Shown here in pieces: positions 7,494-16,210 of a stretch of 64,000 nucleotides of DNA; the stretch's first letter is position 1, and every line of letters begins with the position of its first letter. Source of the stretch: an uncultured bacterium (GTDB lineage Bacteria > Cyanobacteriota > Vampirovibrionia > Gastranaerophilales > Gastranaerophilaceae); the NCBI GenBank assembly GCA_900551915.1, contig URXT01000003.1, positions 1-64,000 of the forward strand, given 5' to 3'. The notes below the pieces were generated by a model. That model worked only from the letters and a program-made list of their open reading frames with translations, was not told the DNA's origin and did no database searches. A program made the translations under genes and the position numbers.

Positions 7494-9336
7494 GAATTGA
7501 AATATCAGCAGGCTTTACCCCTCCGATGCGGGAAGCTTGGGCTAGAGTTTTTGGACGTATTTTTTTCAACTTATCTTTGGTCTCCGATGAAATATGGTCG
7601 ATTTTATCGTAATCAATATCTTCGGGTATTTTGAATTTGTCAAGTTTACCGGCCTGTTCAACCTGATAAGCCTGGCGTTTCAAATAACCTTCGTATTTAA
7701 TTAAAACCTCAACCTGCTCGTATATATCACGCGCGACATTAAGATTTGCAGTTGTTTCATCAATCTCCTGCAAGATTTTATAAGTAATGTTCGGCCGCTT
7801 CAAAAGCTCAGCAGCTTTCATACCGCGTTCCATGTTTTCACCGTATTTAGCAAGAATTTCATTTACCTTGTCGGTTGCAGAAATCTTGTGTTCAAGAAGG
7901 CGTGACATTTCTTTTTCGATATTTTGTTGTTTTTCTGTGTAAACTTTAAACTGCGCATCATCAATCAAGCCGATTTTACGACCGATTTCGGTAAGACGCG
8001 CATCCGCATTGTCCTGACGGAGCAAAAGCCTGTATTCAGAACGCGAGGTAAGCATTCTGTAAGGGTCCTGAATATCTTTTGTAACCAAATCGTCTATCAA
8101 AGTGCCGATATATGATGAACTTCTTGAAAGTTCAAGCATTTCAGAATTGTTCAGGTAATTAACAGCGTTAATTCCGGCAATTAACCCCTGCCCTGCAGCC
8201 TCTTCATAACCGCTTGTTCCATTGATTTGACCGGCAAAGAAAAGCCCCTGAATATTTTTGGACATCAAAGAATGCATTGTTTGAACGGCCGGAACGTAAT
8301 CATATTCAACCGCGTAAGCAGGTTTTATAACATGCGCTTTTTCCAGACCAGGTAAAGTATGAAGCATTTTGACCTGAACATCAGCAGGGAGACTGCTAGA
8401 AAAACCCTGAATATAAACTTCATAAGTTCCAAGCCCCTCAGGCTCGACAAAAATATGATGCGACGGATTTTGTGCAAAACGCACGACTTTATCCTCAATC
8501 GACGGACAATAACGCGGGCCGACACCTTCAATTAAGCCTTGAAACATGGGGGATTTGTCCAGATTATCGCGAATAATCCTGTGAGTTTCCTCGGTTGTTC
8601 TGGTCAGGTAGCATGGAACCTGTGGCCTCACAGGACGGTTAGGTTTAAATGAATAAAAGTACAATTCCTCATCAGGCGGCTGAATTTGCATTTTAGAATA
8701 ATCAATTGTACGTTTATCAACCCGCGGAGGAGTTCCCGTTTTAAGTTTTTTGATATTTATACCGAGTTTTTTCAAAGAATCCGAAAGCCCGATTGCGGCC
8801 ATTTCGCCAAGCCGTCCGGCGCTGTAAGATTTTAACCCGACAAAAATTCTTCCGCAAAGAGACGTTCCTGTTGTAAGAATTACCGTGCGTGCCTTATATT
8901 CAATTCCAAATTCGTCAACTGCACCTGTAATAACACCATTTTCGGCGATTAAATCTGTAATGCAAGCCTGACGGAGATAAATATTTTCGTTATTTTGGAT
9001 TACATTTCGCATGTAATCCATATACTGTTTTTTATCGGATTGTGCACGAAGCGCCCGCACTGCAGGACCTTTCGAAGAATTCAACATCCTCATTTGAATA
9101 TAAGTTGCATCAGCCGCTTCGCCCATAATACCGCCGAGCGCATCAATTTCACGAACTATTGTCGACTTTGCAGGGCCGCCGATTGCAGGGTTGCACGGCA
9201 TTAACGCAATATTGTCTATATTAAGCGTACAAAGCAGAACTTTCGCACCAAGGCGCGCGGCAGAAAGCGCAGCTTCGCATCCTGCGTGGCCTGCGCCGAC
9301 AACTATACAATCATATGTGTTTTTGAGGTAATTCAT
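7444..9336 (-). CDS. mnmG: tRNA uridine-5-carboxymethylaminomethyl modification enzyme MnmG
   Basis: The 630-residue protein matches the usual length of MnmG/GidA. It has the N-terminal FAD site VGAGHAGCEAA, the following NPAIGGPAK segment, the conserved KTGTPPRVD stretch and the C-terminal helical region. With MnmE it installs the carboxymethylaminomethyl (or aminomethyl) group at wobble U34 of certain tRNAs in the cytoplasm. mnmE is not in this window. The gene stands alone; its 3' end overlaps the convergent acyltransferase gene. Confidence 0.97.
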   Translation of the reverse strand: MNYLKNTYDCIVVGAGHAGCEAALSAARLGAKVLLCTLNIDNIALMPCNPAIGGPAKSTIVREIDALGGIMGEAADATYIQMRMLNSSKGPAVRALRAQSDKKQYMDYMRNVIQNNENIYLRQACITDLIAENGVITGAVDEFGIEYKARTVILTTGTSLCGRIFVGLKSYSAGRLGEMAAIGLSDSLKKLGINIKKLKTGTPPRVDKRTIDYSKMQIQPPDEELYFYSFKPNRPVRPQVPCYLTRTTEETHRIIRDNLDKSPMFQGLIEGVGPRYCPSIEDKVVRFAQNPSHHIFVEPEGLGTYEVYIQGFSSSLPADVQVKMLHTLPGLEKAHVIKPAYAVEYDYVPAVQTMHSLMSKNIQGLFFAGQINGTSGYEEAAGQGLIAGINAVNYLNNSEMLELSRSSSYIGTLIDDLVTKDIQDPYRMLTSRSEYRLLLRQDNADARLTEIGRKIGLIDDAQFKVYTEKQQNIEKEMSRLLEHKISATDKVNEILAKYGENMERGMKAAELLKRPNITYKILQEIDETTANLNVARDIYEQVEVLIKYEGYLKRQAYQVEQAGKLDKFKIPEDIDYDKIDHISSETKDKLKKIRPKTLAQASRIGGVKPADISILMVLLERHSVARKVVG

Positions 9337-9515
9337 AAGATTATTATATTACAAACGGACGGGGATTTACAAGAGCTTACTTTTCACCTCAATTTCTCCA
9401 ACTTTAGTATAAATTATTCTCTTATCTGGTACATTTATACGATTTTTAAATAATTGGATAAAGTTTAATATAGAAAAGACGATAAAATTTTTATACATCT
9501 TATATGGAGCTCGTA

Positions 9516-11174
9516 ATGTCAGAACAAATTTTGATACAACCCATAATTAACGAAAACGCCGAAAAAGCAAAAATAGCACTGGAAAAAGCAAGAGTCGCCC
9601 ACGAACGCTATTTGATAAGACAAAATAACAGTGACTTAAATCAAGCCATTGAATATTATATTGACGCGGTTAAATTTGATCCGACAATACCTGAATCATA
9701 TTATCGTTTGGCAAGCCTGATGTTTGAACAGGGACAAATCAGTATTGAAACAGCAATTGAACAGTGTAAAACTGCAGTTTCTCTCGCACCTAAAAACATG
9801 AATGCCCATATGTACACAGGCTTTTTCATGAAAATGGCTGAAGATTTCAAATCAGCCGAAACAGAGTTTAAATCAGCAATTAAAATGGGGAAACTTAAAT
9901 CAGCCCGCCCCCGATTGATATTGTCACAGGCAATTTTGCAGAAAATCAATTCAAAAAACGGCAATGCTGCCGATTACATGAGCTTTTTATACTATTTTCT
10001 TTCCGGAAGTCTTATGCTTGCCTGGGACAGACCAACCATCAAAATGTTTTACAAAAGCATGTCAGATGACTTTTCGGTTTTCACATACAACACGGTTGGA
10101 AAGTTTTTAGAAAAGTTTAAATTGAACAATGCGGCTGAAAATATTTATAAGCAGGCTGCAAACAATACAAATCACAGCGAAATTTATTATAATAAACTTG
10201 GTGATTTAGCGCTTAAAAATAAAGAACTTGACATGACGGTTGAGTGCTACAGAAAAGTTCTTGAATCAAACCCGCTTAATCGTGAAGTTTTAGTAAAACT
10301 TGCAACCGTATTGCAAACTTACTTCCCTGAAAATACAGACGAAACAATTGACTGCTATGAAAAACTTTTGTCTTTTGAAGCTGAAAAAGCACAAATCTAT
10401 TATGAACTCGGACATTTGTATTTAAGAAAAGAAGACAAAATCAATTCAATCAGCGCGTTTAAGCTTGCAGTTGAAGAAAATCCGGACAATCCCTTCTATA
10501 ACAATTCATTAGCTTACGCATACACAAAAGCCGAATTGTTTGAAGACGCAATTGCGCATTATCAAAAAGCAATTGAAATTAATCCTGACAAAGAATGGAC
10601 TTCAATTGTATGTCAGGCGCTTGGTTCAATTTACGCCGAGCATATCGGAAACCTGGAAGCCGCTGTTGCAACTTATCAGGCCGGAATAATTCTTGACCCG
10701 AACAATTACGACTTATATTTGGCGCTGGGTGATATTTACATGGCTGATTATGACCTTGACAAAGCTATTAAGGCATATTGCGATGCAATAACTCTTAATC
10801 CTGAAGATTACAGAGGCTACTCAAAATGCGGAATTGCACTTTGGGAAAAAGATTTTCTTGAAGAAGCACTTGTTTCATATCACAAAGCTATTGAACTTAA
10901 TCCTGAAAATGAATTTGCGCATAACAACCTCGGAATTTTATATCTTGATGGTTTGATGGATGCAGAAGAAGCGCTTGAATATTTTGAAGAAGCCATTGAA
11001 CTTAATCCGAGCTATACACTTGCATATTTCAATGCAGGGCGTGCAAGCCAGCAAATGGGCTTCACAAATGATGCGGCGCGCTACTATCAAATGGCAATTG
11101 ATTTAAACAAAATTACACAGGATTTGGAAGAAGAAGATATAGAAATGCGTTTACGCAGCCTCTTTGAGGTATAA
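9516..11174 (+). CDS. tetratricopeptide-repeat protein
   Basis: The 552-residue protein consists almost wholly of TPR units (for example YHKAIELNPENEFAHNNLG and YQKAIEINPDKEW), spread from about residue 35 to the end. ATG 9516 is chosen because GGAG lies 6 bases upstream; the ATG at 9504 overlaps that site. There is no signal peptide, so it is probably a cytoplasmic scaffold. The partner is unknown. The first prepilin-like locus begins 18 bases after its stop, so read-through transcription is likely. Confidence 0.9.
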   Translation: MSEQILIQPIINENAEKAKIALEKARVAHERYLIRQNNSDLNQAIEYYIDAVKFDPTIPESYYRLASLMFEQGQISIETAIEQCKTAVSLAPKNMNAHMYTGFFMKMAEDFKSAETEFKSAIKMGKLKSARPRLILSQAILQKINSKNGNAADYMSFLYYFLSGSLMLAWDRPTIKMFYKSMSDDFSVFTYNTVGKFLEKFKLNNAAENIYKQAANNTNHSEIYYNKLGDLALKNKELDMTVECYRKVLESNPLNREVLVKLATVLQTYFPENTDETIDCYEKLLSFEAEKAQIYYELGHLYLRKEDKINSISAFKLAVEENPDNPFYNNSLAYAYTKAELFEDAIAHYQKAIEINPDKEWTSIVCQALGSIYAEHIGNLEAAVATYQAGIILDPNNYDLYLALGDIYMADYDLDKAIKAYCDAITLNPEDYRGYSKCGIALWEKDFLEEALVSYHKAIELNPENEFAHNNLGILYLDGLMDAEEALEYFEEAIELNPSYTLAYFNAGRASQQMGFTNDAARYYQMAIDLNKITQDLEEEDIEMRLRSLFEV

Positions 11175-11192
11175 AAACAAAAGGAGCTAAGA

Positions 11193-11243
11193 ATGAATAA
11201 CCATAGAGATTACAGCTGCCCCCCCCCCCCTAAAATCAGCTAA
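11193..11243 (+). CDS. short leader ORF with a 12-C tract upstream of prepilin-like gene
   Basis: An AAGGAG site precedes ATG 11193, which opens a 16-codon ORF as sequenced. It runs into 12 consecutive C (11219-11230) and stops at 11241. With 11 C (or 14), the frame would pass straight through 11293 into the prepilin-like ORF without a stop. With 13 it would stop immediately after the tract. It is best seen as the 5' end of the next gene in an out-of-frame state. Confidence 0.6.
   Translation: MNNHRDYSCPPPPKIS
11219..11230 (+). repeat. poly-C tract (12), candidate slippage site
   Basis: Twelve C in a row in AT-rich surroundings, inside the leader ORF of the first prepilin-like locus. Equivalent tracts lie at 31025, 44728 and 55137. 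Confidence 0.9.
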
Positions 11244-11292
11244 TAGCAATAGTTTTAGGCATAATTTTAAAATTTTAAAAAATAAATATATA

Positions 11293-12069
11293 TTGCATTA
11301 TGCCCAATATAATGATAATATGTTAAATATGTATAACATATTTAATGTAAAATTCATGCTTAGAAGCAAAAACTATCAAGCCGCGTTTACCTTGGCCGAA
11401 GTTTTAGTTACATTAGGTCTTATCGGCATTGTTGCCGCAATGACTCTGCCATCACTAATTGGAAACTATCAAAAGAAGCAAACCGCAATACGTCTTAAGG
11501 AAGCCTACAGCCTTTTAAACCAGGCTATTCAACAATCCGAACTTAAAAACGGGGAAATTAACTCTTGGAATTTTGGAACAGCTCATGGTAATGTACAAGA
11601 AAGTGTAGAATTCATTGATACATACATTGCACCGTTTTTAAAAGTAACCAACAAATGCTACAATCGTTGTATACCCAAAGTCACAAAACACACCCTTAGT
11701 GGCAAAGAATATCGATTTTATCTTGAGGACAAAACTTATTATGGACGCTCAATTTTTATTGCAAACGGCATGCAGATTTGGGTTTATACAGATTCAGATG
11801 AGGCAATTAAAATTGCAGGTATTGTTGTAGACATTAACGCAGATAGAGCGCCAAACCTTGTAGGACGCGACATATTTTTCTTTGAGCTAAAAAACAACAG
11901 TACACAGGTTACGCTTCAAGGTTATAAAAATTCTCGTGAAGTCATGCTAAACAATAATGCGGAAGGCTGCAATACAACAGCAGGCAACGTTGCCGGACGC
12001 TATTGCGGAGCTTTAATTCAGCATGACGGATGGGAAATCAGAGAGGATTATCCCTGGAAGAACAAATAA
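11293..12069 (+). CDS. prepilin-like (pseudopilin) protein, locus 1
   Basis: The open frame from TTG 11293 encodes 258 residues; an ATG at 11356 is another possible start, but neither has a ribosome site. The prepilin signature is QAA-FTLAEVLVTLGLIGIVAA, a cleavage site with Ala in place of Gly, the conserved +5 Glu and a hydrophobic helix. A C-terminal region has VVDINADRAPNLVGRDIFFFEL, matching the DINGxxxPNxxGxDxF pattern of the three sister loci. Such proteins are processed by prepilin peptidase and assemble in pili or secretion pseudopili. Efficient translation probably depends on the upstream ATG at 11193 and the length of its C tract. Confidence 0.8.
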   Translation: MHYAQYNDNMLNMYNIFNVKFMLRSKNYQAAFTLAEVLVTLGLIGIVAAMTLPSLIGNYQKKQTAIRLKEAYSLLNQAIQQSELKNGEINSWNFGTAHGNVQESVEFIDTYIAPFLKVTNKCYNRCIPKVTKHTLSGKEYRFYLEDKTYYGRSIFIANGMQIWVYTDSDEAIKIAGIVVDINADRAPNLVGRDIFFFELKNNSTQVTLQGYKNSREVMLNNNAEGCNTTAGNVAGRYCGALIQHDGWEIREDYPWKNK

Positions 12070-12072
12070 GCG

Positions 12073-12771
12073 CTAAAACAAACTCAACTGTTCTTGTTTT
12101 TCAAAATGCTTGCGCAAAAATGACGGACGATGATATTTTGTCAAACCGTATTTGTCAATCGCCGCAATGTGTTCTTTTGTTAAATATCCGGCGTTTCTCG
12201 CCCAGCCGTATTGCGGAAATTCCGCGTCAAGTTCTTCCATATACCTGTCACGCGTAACTTTTGCCAGAATGCTCGCCGCTGCAATAGAGGCTGATGTCGC
12301 GTCTCCTTTTACAACCCATTTTTGCGAACACATGTCAAAATCTTTTATCTTCTTGTTGCCGTCAACAAGTACAAGGAATTTCCGGTAATTGCCTTCCAAA
12401 GCTTCAGCAAGAGCTGCACGCTTTAAAACATCCTCGACCGCAAGCTTCATTGCCTTTAATGACGCGTTTAAGATATTTATTTCTTCAATCTCCTCTACGC
12501 CAACGCAAACAGTTTTGTTAATAGTGTTTTCTAAAATTATGTTGTACAAAATTTCACGTTTTTTCTTTGAAATTTGTTTGCTGTCATTGAGTATTGAAAG
12601 CTTTTCAATCAACTCGCGCGAGCGATTGTGAAAGCAGACAGCACTTGCAAAAACACCTCCTGCAGCAGGTCCGCGTCCGGCTTCATCCGTTCCGATTATC
12701 ATGTGATTTTTGTAATAAACATCGTAAGCAAAAAGTTTAATTATATGCGACTCGGTTGTTAACTCTGTCAT
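12073..12771 (-). CDS. rnhB: ribonuclease HII
   Basis: The 232-residue protein has the RNase HII active-site start GTDEAGRGPAAGG (D29, E30), a later LVDGNKK and the ATSASIAAASILAKVTRDR helix. It removes ribonucleotides and RNA from RNA-DNA hybrids in the cytoplasm. The ATG overlaps the stop of the GTPase gene (TAATG), so translation is coupled; this supports the start, although it leaves about 23 residues ahead of the core. It is the last gene of the rplS-rbgA-rnhB operon and ends 3 bases from the convergent prepilin-like gene. Confidence 0.96.
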   Translation of the reverse strand: MTELTTESHIIKLFAYDVYYKNHMIIGTDEAGRGPAAGGVFASAVCFHNRSRELIEKLSILNDSKQISKKKREILYNIILENTINKTVCVGVEEIEEINILNASLKAMKLAVEDVLKRAALAEALEGNYRKFLVLVDGNKKIKDFDMCSQKWVVKGDATSASIAAASILAKVTRDRYMEELDAEFPQYGWARNAGYLTKEHIAAIDKYGLTKYHRPSFLRKHFEKQEQLSLF

Positions 12772-13622
12772 TACTCCTCCAAATCATCAAGAACAAATTT
12801 GCCTATCTTGCCTTCTCTGAAATCACGCAAAACATAAATTGAAGTTCTTTCAATATCAGCCTCACCGCCTGATTTAATCCAGTTTCTGGAAAATGCAATA
12901 TTTTCAAGCGTGATATCATCTTCAAGTTTGTAATATGATTTCACGATTTCGGGATACTTTTCAGAAAGAAGTTCGAGTAATTCCTGCGCCACAATCTCGT
13001 TTGAATAAGCGTTTTCGGAAACTGAATTTACAAACGCCAGTTTTTTCGCTCTAATCTGGTCTTCCTGTTTCATAGGAATAATACCGGGTGTGTCAAGAAG
13101 TTCAAGCTGCGGATTAATCCTAACCCACTGCTGCTGGCGGGTCACACCAGCTTTAGCTCCGGTTTTGGTTTTGGATGAACGCGTAAGTTTATTAATAATG
13201 CTTGATTTTCCGACATTTGGCATTCCTACAACCATCACGCGTGCGGGTCTTCGCAAAAGCCCTTTTTTCATAATTGCCTGAATTCGCGGTTCTGAAAGTT
13301 CAACGGCTTTTTTCACAATCTGGTTTAAATCTTTTGAATTCTTCGCGTCAGACAAAATAACAGGATAACCAGAAGATTTCTCGATTTTTTCAGCGAAAGT
13401 CTTAAGTTTTGTTTTATCTGCAAGGTCTGATTTATTAAACAAAATTAAACGGGGCTTGTCGTTTAACAGCCCCGCAATATTATCATACCCGCTCGAGAGC
13501 GGAATTCTTGCGTCAAGTACTTCAATCACTGCATCCACCAGTGACAATTGCTCTTTAAGCCTTCTTTCAGCCTTTGCTATGTGACCGGGATACCAGTGAA
13601 TATGAGTCTTATCTTTTTTCAA
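12771..13622 (-). CDS. rbgA: ribosome biogenesis GTPase RbgA/YlqF
   Basis: The 283-residue circularly permuted GTPase has its motifs in the order G4 (NKSD, about residue 63), G1 (GMPNVGKSS, about 152) and G3 (DTPG, about 198), as in YlqF/RbgA. The N-terminus [13 protein letters not shown] is also typical. It assists late assembly of the 50S ribosomal subunit. It overlaps rplS by 14 bases and is joined to rnhB by a TAATG overlap, the same order found in many bacteria. Confidence 0.96.
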   Translation of the reverse strand: MKKDKTHIHWYPGHIAKAERRLKEQLSLVDAVIEVLDARIPLSSGYDNIAGLLNDKPRLILFNKSDLADKTKLKTFAEKIEKSSGYPVILSDAKNSKDLNQIVKKAVELSEPRIQAIMKKGLLRRPARVMVVGMPNVGKSSIINKLTRSSKTKTGAKAGVTRQQQWVRINPQLELLDTPGIIPMKQEDQIRAKKLAFVNSVSENAYSNEIVAQELLELLSEKYPEIVKSYYKLEDDITLENIAFSRNWIKSGGEADIERTSIYVLRDFREGKIGKFVLDDLEE

Positions 13623-13962
13623 TTTTTTCCTTGATACGAGTAGCTTTACCTGAACGTTCTCTCAAGTAGTAGAGTTTAGAACGTCTAACATCACCGCGTC
13701 TGAGAAGTGTAATTTTGTCAATTCTTGGAGAGTGAACCAAGAATACACGTTCTACGCCAACGCCCTGGAAAACTTTTCTAACAGTAATAGTTTTGTTAAT
13801 GCCTTCGCCGTGTTTTTTGATGATAGTTCCTTCGAAAGCCTGAATTCTTTCTTTGTTGCCTTCAACAATTCTAACGAAAACTTTTACAGTGTCGCCGGGG
13901 TTTACATCCGGAACTTCTTTTTCCATGTAAGTTTTTTCTAATTCATCAATAATAGGGTTCAT
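13609..13962 (-). CDS. rplS: 50S ribosomal protein L19
   Basis: The 117-residue protein has the usual L19 length and sequence: [47 protein letters not shown] and the C-terminal [17 protein letters not shown]. It lies at the subunit interface of the ribosome. It is the first gene of an operon with rbgA and rnhB. A TATAAT on this strand at 14076-14081 predicts a leader of about 105 bases, long enough for a regulatory structure, but I could not recognise one. Confidence 0.98.
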   Translation of the reverse strand: MNPIIDELEKTYMEKEVPDVNPGDTVKVFVRIVEGNKERIQAFEGTIIKKHGEGINKTITVRKVFQGVGVERVFLVHSPRIDKITLLRRGDVRRSKLYYLRERSGKATRIKEKIEKR

Positions 13963-14075
13963 TTTCTTTTTCCTTTATAATTTTATATTTCGTACTTTTT
14001 TTAAATTCCTTAATCGGCGCTTAACATCTTTTTCCACACAAAAAACGCACCGACGCACGTAAGTATAGTAATCGT

Positions 14076-14081
14076 ATTATA
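14076..14081 (-). promoter_or_regulatory. -10 box upstream of rplS
   Basis: A perfect TATAAT on the minus strand lies 114 bases before the rplS start. No convincing -35 box was found at 16-18 bases. Confidence 0.4.
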
Positions 14082-14161
14082 AAGTAGAAAATTTTGCAAG
14101 CTGCAATTAATAAATGTTTACCATTTACATAAACCGTTCTGATTTGTGCTATTGTAAATTT

Positions 14162-14317
14162 ATGAAAAGTTTTATAGATAACATTTTAATGAATAAATTA
14201 AAGAAAAAGACTTACTGCGACACGCGCACAATGGGCGTAAACATTGACAAAAATGAATATTATGAGATAAAACTTTCAAATTCTGCACATCCGGAGGATA
14301 CTTATAAAAAATCTTGA
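14162..14317 (+). CDS. possible small protein (51 residues)
   Basis: An ORF from ATG 14162 encodes a lysine- and asparagine-rich peptide (MKSFIDNILMNKLKKK start). No ribosome site is clear and no family is recognised. Its end overlaps the promoter of the tRNA-Leu transcript (TTGACA at 14314). It may be chance. Confidence 0.25.
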   Translation: MKSFIDNILMNKLKKKTYCDTRTMGVNIDKNEYYEIKLSNSAHPEDTYKKS

Positions 14318-14342
14318 CATTTAACTATTGTTGAGATAAATT
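14314..14342 (+). promoter_or_regulatory. promoter of the tRNA-Leu transcript
   Basis: A perfect TTGACA (14314-14319), a 17-base spacer and TAAATT (14337-14342). The same -10 form is used by tRNA-Pro. It predicts a transcript that carries about 145 bases of leader, including a tRNA-like remnant, before tRNA-Leu. Confidence 0.65.
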
Positions 14343-14389
14343 AGAATTCGGCGAGAGGTTTGAGAAACTTAATTGCTAAATTGATTGAA

Positions 14390-14480
14390 AACTTAATACG
14401 AGCATGTGGTACTCTGCCGACAAAACGATTAAGTATCGTTTTGGAGAGGTGGTAGACACGCCTCGGTCGTAAGACCGATT
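14390..14480 (+). pseudogene. degenerate tRNA-Leu-like remnant with hairpins
   Basis: AACTTAATACGAGCATGTGGT (14390-14410) repeats the flank and acceptor of the real tRNA-Leu at 14484-14504 with two mismatches. GGTGGTAGACACGC (14448-14461) repeats its D arm. Between them sits a perfect 8-bp hairpin (14422-14442), and after them a 6-bp stem with a GTAA loop (14463-14478). No T arm follows. It looks like a broken partial duplication of the tRNA gene. Confidence 0.5.
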
Positions 14481-14493
14481 GATAACTTAATAT

Positions 14494-14572
14494 GGGCATG
14501 TGGTGGAATGGTAGACACGCTAGTCTTAGGAACTAGTGCTAACGCGTGGGAGTTCGAGTCTCTTCATGCCCA
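14494..14572 (+). tRNA. tRNA-Leu (TAG)
   Basis: Acceptor GGGCATG pairs with CATGCCC; discriminator A. The D arm is TGGTGGAATGGTAGACAC and the anticodon stem CTAGT/ACTAG encloses CTTAGGA (anticodon TAG). A long variable arm fits the class II leucine type, and the T loop TTCGAGT is present. CCA is not encoded. Confidence 0.95.
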
Positions 14573-14575
14573 TTT

Positions 14576-14784
14576 TATTCAATAGAACATAAAGGTTCTA
14601 TTCCGTATGCAAGAACGGAAGAAAGGGACATTCTTATGCAAACTCTATTGAAAACCCTCTTCCTACAACAGTTTTTCTCTCTAAATAATTATTAGAGCAG
14701 TGAGTGCAAGATGAGGTTAAAAGTACTTGCTTAGTAGGTTACTTCGCTTAAAACAAAAAAGAGCCAAAAGGCTCTTTTTTTTAT
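14576..14784 (+). ncRNA. structured RNA candidate after tRNA-Leu
   Basis: About 200 bases without a gene, lying between tRNA-Leu and a strong terminator, fold into several stems: 14581-14588 with 14595-14602 (8 bp, perfect), 14601-14606 with 14615-14620, and 14679-14684 with 14692-14697. Competing pairings also exist: 14578-14585 with 14645-14652 (8 bp), and GGAAGA..GGG at 14617-14627 with CCCTCTTCC at 14655-14663. The family was not recognised; it is not an obvious 4.5S, tmRNA or RNase P. It may be a small RNA or the tail of the tRNA transcript. Confidence 0.4.
14755..14782. terminator. bidirectional rho-independent terminator
   Basis: AAAAAAGAGCC, loop AAAA, GGCTCTTTTTT: an 11-bp stem with T-runs on both strands. 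It ends the tRNA-Leu transcript on the plus strand and ugd on the minus strand, whose stop codon lies in the T-run. Confidence 0.9.
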
Positions 14785-16088
14785 TTTGTTTTTTTACCTA
14801 CACAGTAATATTCAAACCCGCGCTGAATCATACGTTCGGCTTCATACTGGTTGCGGCCGTCAAATATTACGGGCTGTTTCATCAAAGTCTTCATCCTGTC
14901 AAAATCCGGACGACGAAATTCGTTCCATTCTGTCAGCAAAAGCATTGCATCAGCATTTTCAATTGCATCGTAGGAATTTTTCGCATAATAAATTTTATCG
15001 CCCCATAGATTTCGCGCATAATCGAAAGCTTTAGGGTCATAAGCTTTAACGTTCGCACCAAATTCAAGAAGCGCGTTCACAATTGTAATCGCGGGTGCCA
15101 TACGCATATCATTTGTTTTCGGCTTAAACGCAAGCCCCCAAACTGCAAAGGTTTTGCCTTTTAAATCAAGCCCGAAACGGCTGAGAATTTTTTGAATAAA
15201 AATCACACGCTGTTCTTTATTAACTTCATCAGCCGCTTCAATCAACCTGTGCCCGCAGCCGTAATCTTTTGCTGTCTTCAAAAGCGCTTTGACGTCTTTC
15301 GGGAAACAGCTTCCGCCATATCCAAGCCCCGGAAATAAAAACTGAGTTCCAATGCGCTTGTCAGAACACATTCCGTTCCTTACCATTTCAGCATCAGCGC
15401 CGACAGCTTCGCAAATATTCGCAATCTCGTTTGCGTAAGAAATTTTGAGCGCCAAAAACGAATTTGCAGCATATTTTGTCATCTCGGCTGATTTTACATC
15501 CATAATAACAAACCGGCTTGCCGTTCTGAAAAACGGAGCATAAACCTCCTGCATAATTGCAGTAGCTTTAGGTGAATTCGACCCGATTACAACACGGTCG
15601 GGTTTCAAAAAGTCATCGACCGCAGCACCCTGCTTTAAGAACTCGGGATTTGACACAACATCAAATTCGCCGTCATAATATTGTTTAATTATTGCAGTAA
15701 CTTTTTCGGCAGTGCCAACCGGAACGGTTGATTTATCAACTATAACTTTGTAGCCGTTCATAGCTTTGCCGATACTTTCAGCAACGTTCATAACATATTG
15801 CAAATCTGCAGAGCCGTCTTCACTTTGCGGGGTGCCTACAGCGATAAAGCACACCTGAGATTTTTGAACGGCCATTGTTAAATCATCAGTAAATTTCAAG
15901 CGGCCTTCAAGAGTATTTGCCTTAATAAGTTCTTCCAGTCCCGGCTCATAAATCGGAATAATACCTTTTTCAAGCTGTTCCAGTTTTTTCTGGTCATTAT
16001 CAACACAGATAACATCGTTTCCCATATCCGCAAGACAAGTTCCTGCAACTAACCCGACATATCCAGTTCCTATTACGCAAATTTGCAT
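14781..16088 (-). CDS. ugd: UDP-glucose 6-dehydrogenase
   Basis: The 435-residue protein starts with the NAD-binding ICVIGTGYVGLVAGTCLAD, carries the catalytic cysteine in GLGYGGSCFPKD and has the C-terminal WGLAFKPKTNDMR. It oxidises UDP-glucose twice to UDP-glucuronate in the cytoplasm, a precursor for capsule, exopolysaccharide or lipid A sugars. It is divergent from the MsbA-type flippase gene, which fits an envelope role. It has an AGGAG ribosome site and the usual length for the family. Confidence 0.96.
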   Translation of the reverse strand: MQICVIGTGYVGLVAGTCLADMGNDVICVDNDQKKLEQLEKGIIPIYEPGLEELIKANTLEGRLKFTDDLTMAVQKSQVCFIAVGTPQSEDGSADLQYVMNVAESIGKAMNGYKVIVDKSTVPVGTAEKVTAIIKQYYDGEFDVVSNPEFLKQGAAVDDFLKPDRVVIGSNSPKATAIMQEVYAPFFRTASRFVIMDVKSAEMTKYAANSFLALKISYANEIANICEAVGADAEMVRNGMCSDKRIGTQFLFPGLGYGGSCFPKDVKALLKTAKDYGCGHRLIEAADEVNKEQRVIFIQKILSRFGLDLKGKTFAVWGLAFKPKTNDMRMAPAITIVNALLEFGANVKAYDPKAFDYARNLWGDKIYYAKNSYDAIENADAMLLLTEWNEFRRPDFDRMKTLMKQPVIFDGRNQYEAERMIQRGFEYYCVGKKTK

Positions 16089-16210
16089 GCTTTATACTCC
16101 TGTAAAATAATTTATATAGAAATAATACATTGAAAACGTTTTTTTGTAAATTTGCAATATTTATGACATAATTAAAAGCATGGGATATTTGATTAAGGGG
16201 TACGATAAAA

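Noticed and set aside
11219..11230. Homopolymer tracts as mere assembly or sequencing errors
   Set aside because: The exact length may be wrong by one base, but the presence of long C/G runs at the same place in four prepilin-like loci, with conserved leader peptides in one register, is not explained by error. The on/off state given for each locus is therefore tentative.
13963..14075. Ribosomal-protein leader motif before rplS
   Set aside because: The leader is about 105 bases, but I could not fold a convincing conserved L19-type structure.
14463..14478. A second functional tRNA-Leu in the remnant
   Set aside because: The anticodon-like stem has the wrong loop size and no T arm or acceptor 3' half follows.
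14576..14784. Known housekeeping RNA (SRP, RNase P, tmRNA, 6S)
   Set aside because: I looked for the conserved cores of SRP RNA, RNase P and tmRNA and saw none; 6S cannot be judged by eye. It is left as an unnamed candidate.
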